From Amycolatopsis sp. FBCC-B4732 (GTDB lineage: Bacteria; Actinomycetota; Actinomycetes; Mycobacteriales; Pseudonocardiaceae), in the NCBI RefSeq assembly GCF_023008405.1, contig NZ_CP095376.1, forward strand, positions 3,744,001 through 3,808,000: a stretch of 64,000 nt of DNA, written 5' to 3'. The notes beneath the pieces are model-generated. The model was not told where the DNA came from, did no database searches, and saw only the letters and a list, made by a program, of their open reading frames with translations. Below, one piece after another: positions 59,102 through 64,000 of this stretch. Every line of letters begins with the position of its first letter. The first letter of the stretch is position 1. A program made the translations under genes and the position numbers.

Positions 59102-59839
59102 GTGATCACCATCGGCAGGCTGGCCCGCTACGCCGGCGTCTCGGTCAAGACGGTCCGCGTCTACCACGCGAAAGGCCTGCTCCCGGAGCCGGAACGGGAC
59201 GCATCCGGGTACCGGCGCTACACCGCCGCGCACGCGATCGACCTGCTCAAGATCCGCACCCTCGCCGAAGCCGGCGTGCCGCTGGCGCGCATCAAGGACC
59301 TCGGCGACGCGACGCCCGAGCAGGTCCGCGAAGCGCTGCACGACGTCGACCGCGAGCTGACCGCGCACATCCGCCGTCTCCGCGAGACGCAGCGTCGCCT
59401 CCGCCGGCTCGGGTCCGGGCCGGTGCACGGGCTGCCGACCGAAGTCGCGCGGCACCTCGAGCACCTGCCGGAGCTGGGCTTTTCCGCGCGCTGGGTCGCC
59501 ATGGAGACGGACCTGTGGATCCTGGTGTACGCGACGCACCCGGAGCAGGCTGCGGAGTCCTTCCGCGACCAGGCCCAGGCCCTGACCGACCCGGCGCTGC
59601 GGCAGCTCTACCTGGACTACGACCGCGCCCACGACCTGCCTCCGGCGGACCCGGCGATCGACGCCCTCGCCGGCCGGATCGTGACGGCGACCCGGCAGCG
59701 CTACGGCCCCGGTCCCCTGCCCGGCCTGGACGCGCCCTCGGCGGTCCCGGCCTTGATCCAGAGTGCGGTCAACGCCGGGTCACCGGCGTGGCGACGCCTC
59801 GACGGCCTGCTCCGCGCCCAGCTGTTCCCCGGGAGGTAG
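59102..59839 (+). CDS. MerR family transcriptional regulator
   Basis: 245 residues. The MerR winged helix is at the N-terminus (ITIGRLARYAGVSVKTVRVY, LLPEPERDASGYRRYTAAHA), followed by a dimerisation coiled coil (EQVREALHDVDRELTAHIRR, LRETQRRLRRLGSG) and a C-terminal ligand domain of about 120 residues. No metal-binding Cys set, so an organic ligand is likely (BmrR/TipA style). GTG 59102. It is divergent from the small helical-repeat protein; the next IclR gene starts 2 bp after its stop. Confidence 0.9.
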   Translation: MITIGRLARYAGVSVKTVRVYHAKGLLPEPERDASGYRRYTAAHAIDLLKIRTLAEAGVPLARIKDLGDATPEQVREALHDVDRELTAHIRRLRETQRRLRRLGSGPVHGLPTEVARHLEHLPELGFSARWVAMETDLWILVYATHPEQAAESFRDQAQALTDPALRQLYLDYDRAHDLPPADPAIDALAGRIVTATRQRYGPGPLPGLDAPSAVPALIQSAVNAGSPAWRRLDGLLRAQLFPGR

Positions 59840-59841
59840 CC

Positions 59842-60600
59842 GTGCCGCATCGAGGTCGCGTTCCGGGCGCCACCGGGCCCGTGCTCGGCCGCGCGCTCAA
59901 GGTGCTCGAAGCCTTCACCCCCGACCACCCCGCGCTGCGGCTGAGCGAGGTCGCCCGCCGCGCCGGGCTGCCCGCGGCCACCGCGCACCGGCTGCTGCGG
60001 GAGTTCTGTACCTGGGGCGCGCTCGAACGCGACGAAACCGGCGTCTACCGGGTCGGGTTGCGGCTGTGGGAACTGGGCTCGCTCGCCCCGCGCGGTCTCG
60101 GCCTGCGCGAGCGCGCTCTCCCGTTCCTGGAAGACCTTTCGCAGATCACCCGCGAGAACGTCCAGCTCGCCGTCCGCGAGGGCACCGAGGTCGTCTTCAT
60201 CGAGCGCATCGCCGGCTCGGGCGCGGTTCCCGTGCTGACCCGCGTCGGCGGGCGGTTCGCGCTGACCGCCACCGGGGTCGGGCTCGTCCTGCTCGCCCAC
60301 GCGCCCGCCGAGGTGCAGGAAGACGTCCTCAGCCGCCCGATCGAGCGGTACACGCCGGACACCGTCACCGATCCGGGCCGGCTGCGGCACCTGCTCGCCG
60401 ACGTCCGCACCCACGGGTTTTCCATCAGCGAGCGGCAGGTGACCCTCGACAGCCTGTCGGTCGGCGCGCCGATCCACGACGCCCGCGGCCAGGTCGTGGC
60501 GGCGGTGTCGCTCGTCGTGCGGCACGGCAGTGCGTCGCCGCACGCGCTGGCTCCGCTGGTCCGGACGAGCGCCCGGGCGATCTCCCGCGCCCTCGGCTGA
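59842..60600 (+). CDS. IclR family transcriptional regulator
   Basis: 252 residues. HTH at about 15-70 (LGRALKVLEAFTPDHPALRL, SEVARRAGLPAATAHRLLRE) and an effector-binding domain (LEDLSQITRENVQLAVREGT, TLDSLSVGAPIHDARGQVVA). GGGAGG overlaps the MerR stop and precedes GTG 59842. It lies directly upstream of the Rieske oxygenase system, with a TTCC-N7-GGAA box in the 84-bp gap. Likely regulator of the aromatic demethylase operon. Confidence 0.92.
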   Translation: MPHRGRVPGATGPVLGRALKVLEAFTPDHPALRLSEVARRAGLPAATAHRLLREFCTWGALERDETGVYRVGLRLWELGSLAPRGLGLRERALPFLEDLSQITRENVQLAVREGTEVVFIERIAGSGAVPVLTRVGGRFALTATGVGLVLLAHAPAEVQEDVLSRPIERYTPDTVTDPGRLRHLLADVRTHGFSISERQVTLDSLSVGAPIHDARGQVVAAVSLVVRHGSASPHALAPLVRTSARAISRALG

Positions 60601-60603
60601 GCT

Positions 60604-60618
60604 TTCCGTCTTATGGAA
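60604..60618. promoter_or_regulatory. putative IclR operator before the Rieske operon
   Basis: TTCCGTCTTATGGAA: perfect 4-bp arms with a 7-bp spacer, the same geometry as the IclR boxes at 26622 and 29821 but with different arm sequence. Confidence 0.45.
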
Positions 60619-60684
60619 TCGCCCTTCGCGGCGAGGGGCCCGTCCGCCCAGGCTGGGGGCCCCGCCACGAGAGGACGAACTCCG

Positions 60685-61716
60685 ATGAGCGCCATTCCCC
60701 GTGACCAGTGGTACGTCGCCGCCTACGGCTCCGAAATCGGCGCAGAACTGTTCAGCCGCACCATCTGCGGCGAACCGGTCCTGTTCTGGCGGACCCGCGA
60801 CGGGAGCGTGACGGCCGTGGCCGACCGGTGCGTCCACCGGCGGTTCCCCTTGTCCCAGGCGCCTTCCCGGCTCGTCGACGACCAGGTCGTCTGCGGCTAC
60901 CACGGCTTCACCTACGGCGCCGACGGTAAGTGCGTGGCCGTGCCGGGCCAGGCGCGGGTGCCCCGGACCGCGCGGCTGCCGCGGTACCCCGTCGTGGAGC
61001 AGGACTCCTTCGTCTGGGTGTTCATCGGCGACCCCGCCGACGCCGGCGCCGCGCGGATCCCGCGCGCGCCCTACCTCGACTCCCCCGGCTACACCACGGT
61101 CTCGGGGATGGAACCGTTGCGGGCGCGGTATTCGCTGCTCGTCGACAACCTGCTGGACCTCTCGCACGAGACCTACCTGCACGGCGGCTACATCGGCACC
61201 CCCGAGGTCGCCGCCACGCCGATCACGACGGAAGTCGACGAGGAGAACGCCGTCGTCTACGTCTCGCGGCACATGGCCGACGCCGAATGCCCGCCGTTCT
61301 ACGCCAAGTCGACCGGCCTGCAGGGCCGCATCTCGCGCTGGCAGGACATCGAATACACCCCGCCCTGCCTGTACAAGCTGCACAGCCGCATCGCGCCGGT
61401 CGGGTCCGTGCCGCGCCCCGACGGCAGCGACCCGGACGCCTTCCACGTCGAGGTCGTCTACGCCATCACCCCCGAGACCGAGCACTCCACGCACGACTTC
61501 TGGGCCGTCGCCAGGGACTTCGCGCTCGACGACGAAGGCGTGTCGGCGTTCCTGGCCGAGAACAACCGCACGGTGGTGCTGCAGGACGTCGAAGCACTCG
61601 ACGTCCTCGAGCGGGTCATCGCCACCGAACCCGATGGCTACCAGGAACTTTCGGTCAACATCGACACCGGTGGCCTGGCGGCGCGCCGGATGCTGCAGCG
61701 GCTGGTCTCGCCGTGA
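60685..61716 (+). CDS. Rieske non-heme iron oxygenase, VanA-like demethylase subunit
   Basis: 343 residues. The Rieske 2Fe-2S site is C49-x-H51 and C70-x2-H73 (RCVHRRF, CGYHGF). The mononuclear iron site is DNLLDLSHETYLH (His161 and His166, with bridging Asp). The length and the WYVAAYGSEIG start fit aromatic O-demethylases (VanA/LigX/DdmC group). It removes a methyl group from an aryl methyl ether or a similar substrate; the exact one is unknown. GAGAGG precedes ATG 60685. It overlaps the 43-residue microprotein by 4 nt. Confidence 0.9.
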   Translation: MSAIPRDQWYVAAYGSEIGAELFSRTICGEPVLFWRTRDGSVTAVADRCVHRRFPLSQAPSRLVDDQVVCGYHGFTYGADGKCVAVPGQARVPRTARLPRYPVVEQDSFVWVFIGDPADAGAARIPRAPYLDSPGYTTVSGMEPLRARYSLLVDNLLDLSHETYLHGGYIGTPEVAATPITTEVDEENAVVYVSRHMADAECPPFYAKSTGLQGRISRWQDIEYTPPCLYKLHSRIAPVGSVPRPDGSDPDAFHVEVVYAITPETEHSTHDFWAVARDFALDDEGVSAFLAENNRTVVLQDVEALDVLERVIATEPDGYQELSVNIDTGGLAARRMLQRLVSP

Positions 61717-61844
61717 ACCGGGTCCTGTGGGTCCCCGGCACCGACTGGCTGCACGCGATCTGCCACTGCGGCGCCGAACGCGACTTCGACGACCCGGTCG
61801 AGCTCTGGGACTGGCTCCTCGCCCACCCCGAAGGACACCGATGA
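61713..61844 (+). CDS. 43-residue CxC microprotein between oxygenase and reductase
   Basis: Encodes NRVLWVPGTDWLHAICHCG, then AERDFDDPVELWDWLLAHPE and GHR. GTG 61713 overlaps the oxygenase stop (GTGA), and its TGA overlaps the reductase ATG (ATGA), so all three are coupled. His, two Cys and a second His could bind a metal; the aromatic WDWLLAHPE end is a helix. Not a named family to me. It might assist cluster assembly or couple the two subunits. Confidence 0.7.
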   Translation: MNRVLWVPGTDWLHAICHCGAERDFDDPVELWDWLLAHPEGHR

Positions 61845-62734
61845 ACCTGGTCGTGGAAACCAAGGAAACCGTGGCCGACGGCGTCGTCCGCCTGACGGTG
61901 CGCGCGCCGGACGGCGGGCCGCTGCCGCCGTGGGAACCCGGCGCGCACGTCGACCTCGAGCTGCCCGGCGGCGTGCGGCAGTACTCCCTGTGCGGCCGCC
62001 CCGAAGACACCTCGGCGTACCAGGTCGCGGTGCTGCGGGAGCCCGCCGGCCGCGGCGGCTCGGCGTACGTGCACGACGAGCTGGCGCCCGAGCACCGGGT
62101 CCGGGTGTCGGAGCCGCGCAACCACTTCCCGCTGGTGCCCGCCGAGCGGTACCTGTTCGTCGCGGGCGGCATCGGCATCACGCCGATCCTGCCGATGCTC
62201 GAACGGGCCGGCGACTGGCAGCTCGTGTACGGCGGCCGGACGCGCTCGTCGATGGCCTTCACCGACGAGCTGGCCCGCTACGGCGACCGCGTGACGATCC
62301 GGCCGCAGGACGAGGACGGCCTGCTCGACCTCGCCGGGCTGCCGGTCGAGCCGGGCACGGCGGTGTACTGCTGCGGCCCCGCGCCGCTCCTGACGGCGGT
62401 GGAACGGCTCGGCCTCGAAAACCTGCACGTCGAGCGCTTCGCCGCGGAGCCGGACGACGGCCCGCGCACGGCGTTCGAGGTCGAGCTCGCCGGCTCGGGG
62501 CGGGTGCTGGCGGTGCCCGCGGACCGGTCGATCCTCGACGTGGTCGAGGAAGCCGGGGTCACGGTGCTGTCCTCGTGCCGCGAAGGCACGTGCGGCACCT
62601 GCGAAACCGGCGTGCTCGGCGGGACACCGGAGCACCGCGACGCCGTGCTGACCGACGCCGAGCGGGAAGAGAGCGAGGTGATGATGCTCTGCGTGTCCCG
62701 CGCGCGCTCACCCCGCCTGGTGCTCGACCTCTGA
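61841..62734 (+). CDS. FAD/2Fe-2S oxidoreductase, VanB-like reductase component
   Basis: 297 residues. FNR-type FAD domain (QYSLCGRPEDTSAYQVAVLR), NAD domain (LFVAGGIGITPILPML, YCCGPAPLL) and a C-terminal plant-type ferredoxin (SSCREGTCGTCETGVL with a later Cys in MMLCVSRA). It passes electrons from NAD(P)H to the Rieske subunit. ATG 61841 overlaps the microprotein stop. Class IA phthalate-dioxygenase-reductase type layout. Confidence 0.92.
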   Translation: MNLVVETKETVADGVVRLTVRAPDGGPLPPWEPGAHVDLELPGGVRQYSLCGRPEDTSAYQVAVLREPAGRGGSAYVHDELAPEHRVRVSEPRNHFPLVPAERYLFVAGGIGITPILPMLERAGDWQLVYGGRTRSSMAFTDELARYGDRVTIRPQDEDGLLDLAGLPVEPGTAVYCCGPAPLLTAVERLGLENLHVERFAAEPDDGPRTAFEVELAGSGRVLAVPADRSILDVVEEAGVTVLSSCREGTCGTCETGVLGGTPEHRDAVLTDAEREESEVMMLCVSRARSPRLVLDL

Positions 62735-62776
62735 CTGAGCGTCACTGCGCGGCGGACTCGGCCGATCTGTAGTGCC

Positions 62777-64000
62777 ATGGGACGGGTGAAGACGTTTCGC
62801 ACTTTCCTGGACAAGGCGGACGAGCGGCTGGGCGACGGGCTCGAAAGCGTGCTCTGCGCCCACCACCGGCGGCGGCTGCGCGGGCTCGGCTGGGGTGACG
62901 TGCTCGCCCCGGGCGGGTCGGCGGACCGGCTCGGCGGCCGAGCCCCGGTCCGCGACGGCAACCGCGTCGAGGTGCTGATCGACGGCGAGGAGTCGCTGCC
63001 CGCCGTCGAGGCGGCGATCCGGCGGGCGAAGTCGCACGTCCACATCGCGAACTGGCACGCGAGCGCGGACTTCCGGCTGACGCGCGAACCCGGAGCGCCC
63101 ACCCTGCGCGAGCTGCTCGCCGAGACCGCCGGCCGCGGCGTCGAGGTGCGGGTGCTGCTGTGGGGCGGCCCGCCGGTGCCGGCGTTCCAGCCCTCGCGCA
63201 AGCTCGCGCGCTCGGAGCAGCGGAAGTTCACCGACGGCTCGGCGGTGCGCTGCGTGCTCGATGCCCGCGAGCGGACCATGCACTGCCACCACGAGAAACT
63301 GGTGGTCGTCGACGACGCGCTCGCGTTCGTCGGCGGCGTCGACTTCACCGCGCTGGAGGGCGACCGGCACGACAGCCCGGACCACCCGCCGCGGCCGATC
63401 GGGTGGCACGACCTCATGACGCGGCTCGAAGGACCGGTGGTCGCCGACGTCGCGGACCACTTCCGGCGGCGGTGGACCGAGGTGGCGGGGGAAGACCTGC
63501 CCGCGCCCGCGGTGCCCGGGCCGGCGGGCGGCAGCCGGGTGCAGCTGCTGCGGACGGTGCCGAACAGCACCTACGACTTCCTGCCCCGAGGCGAATTCAC
63601 GCTGCTCGACGGCTACCTCCGCGCGCTGCGCTCGGCACGACGGCTCGTCTACCTGGAGAACCAGTTCCTGTGGTCGCCGGAGATCGCCGAGGTGCTGATC
63701 GACAAGCTGCGCACCCTGCCCGACGACCGGTTCCGGGTGGTCCTGCTGCTCCCCCGCAAGCCGAGCAACGGCTCGGACACCACCCGCGGGCAGCTGGGCC
63801 GCCTCCTGGACGCCGACGACGGTCACCAGCGGCTCCTCGCGACGACGATCAGCGCCCACGACGGCGACGAGGCGGCGCCGGTGTACGTCCACGCGAAGCT
63901 CGGCATCGTCGACGACGAGTGGCTGACCGTGGGCTCGGCGAACCTCAACGAGCACTCGCTGTTCAACGACACCGAGGTCAACATCGCCACCGACGACCAC
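62777..64000 (+). CDS. phospholipase D family protein (partial, runs off the window)
   Basis: 408 codons to the right edge with no stop. Two HKD motifs: CHHEKLVVVDD (near 175) with GGVDF, and VHAKLGIVDDEWLTVGSANLNEHSL-like residues near the end (HAKLGIVDD, then GSANLNEH). The N-terminal RRAKSHVHIANWHASADF and the central YLENQFLWSPEIAEVL fit PLD/cardiolipin-synthase-like enzymes. ATG 62777. Whether it is a phospholipase or a phosphatidyltransferase cannot be told from this part. Confidence 0.88.
   Translation, partial: MGRVKTFRTFLDKADERLGDGLESVLCAHHRRRLRGLGWGDVLAPGGSADRLGGRAPVRDGNRVEVLIDGEESLPAVEAAIRRAKSHVHIANWHASADFRLTREPGAPTLRELLAETAGRGVEVRVLLWGGPPVPAFQPSRKLARSEQRKFTDGSAVRCVLDARERTMHCHHEKLVVVDDALAFVGGVDFTALEGDRHDSPDHPPRPIGWHDLMTRLEGPVVADVADHFRRRWTEVAGEDLPAPAVPGPAGGSRVQLLRTVPNSTYDFLPRGEFTLLDGYLRALRSARRLVYLENQFLWSPEIAEVLIDKLRTLPDDRFRVVLLLPRKPSNGSDTTRGQLGRLLDADDGHQRLLATTISAHDGDEAAPVYVHAKLGIVDDEWLTVGSANLNEHSLFNDTEVNIATDDH

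Noticed and set aside
1..64000. tRNA, rRNA or riboswitch
   Set aside because: No cloverleaf or conserved RNA element was recognised by eye; a covariance search would be decisive.

Overview
The window has very high GC, GTG starts, many 4-nt start/stop overlaps, Tat and Sec exoenzymes, ECF sigma factors and orphan ESX (WXG100-type) genes. This points to a filamentous actinomycete, most likely Pseudonocardiales (Amycolatopsis-like); that assignment is inference from gene style, not a database match. Accessory and catabolic genes dominate. No rRNA, tRNA, CRISPR array or intact mobile element was seen.

Layout. 1-3.0 kb: a PadR/ABC export operon and a divergent NmrA-like/TetR pair. 3.2-10.2 kb: a secreted sugar dehydrogenase, an ECF sigma factor fused to a zinc finger and membrane anchor, a secreted alpha/beta-hydrolase, and a FadD-like ligase preceded by two KstR-type boxes. 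10.2-13.8 kb: an ECF41 sigma factor with its divergent oxidoreductase, a broken intradiol dioxygenase and an NTF2/PadR pair. 13.8-17.4 kb: a five-gene overlapping operon (PLDc_N protein, ABC ATPase, permease, histidine kinase, response regulator). 17.6-20.95 kb: secreted proteins, small ORFs and an IS5-like remnant. 21.0-26.5 kb: a secreted glycan operon (GH29 fucosidase, GH84 hexosaminidase, GH35 galactosidase) with a DasR-like site at its promoter.

26.6-35.0 kb is the most interesting block. An IclR regulator, a divergent MHS transporter plus dihydroorotate-dehydrogenase-like gene, and a tightly overlapping six-gene operon (DUF6282 hydrolase, bicupin, HpcH/HpaI aldolase, LLM monooxygenase, BKACE, SDR) share GTTC-N7-GAAC boxes. 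It reads as a complete inducible uptake-and-degradation pathway of unknown substrate. 36.8-38.9 kb is a gene graveyard (HD-GYP/LuxR and DsrE pseudogenes). 39-54.8 kb holds a streptogrisin-like protease, an orphan ESX cassette, an atypical GluRS, a STAS-HATPase protein, an APC permease, a K+ channel, a secreted glycosidase and a methyltransferase. 54.8-59.0 kb has a RecB-like nuclease/helicase followed by about 700 bp of non-coding degenerate GC-rich repeats. 59.1-62.7 kb carries MerR and IclR regulators and a Rieske oxygenase/reductase system with a 43-residue microprotein between the subunits. A phospholipase D family gene runs off the right end.

The genes form several independent sense-and-respond modules: PadR-ABC, TetR-NmrA, ECF41-SDR, two-component-ABC, IclR-catabolism and IclR-Rieske. 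In most of them a candidate operator is visible in the divergent intergenic region.
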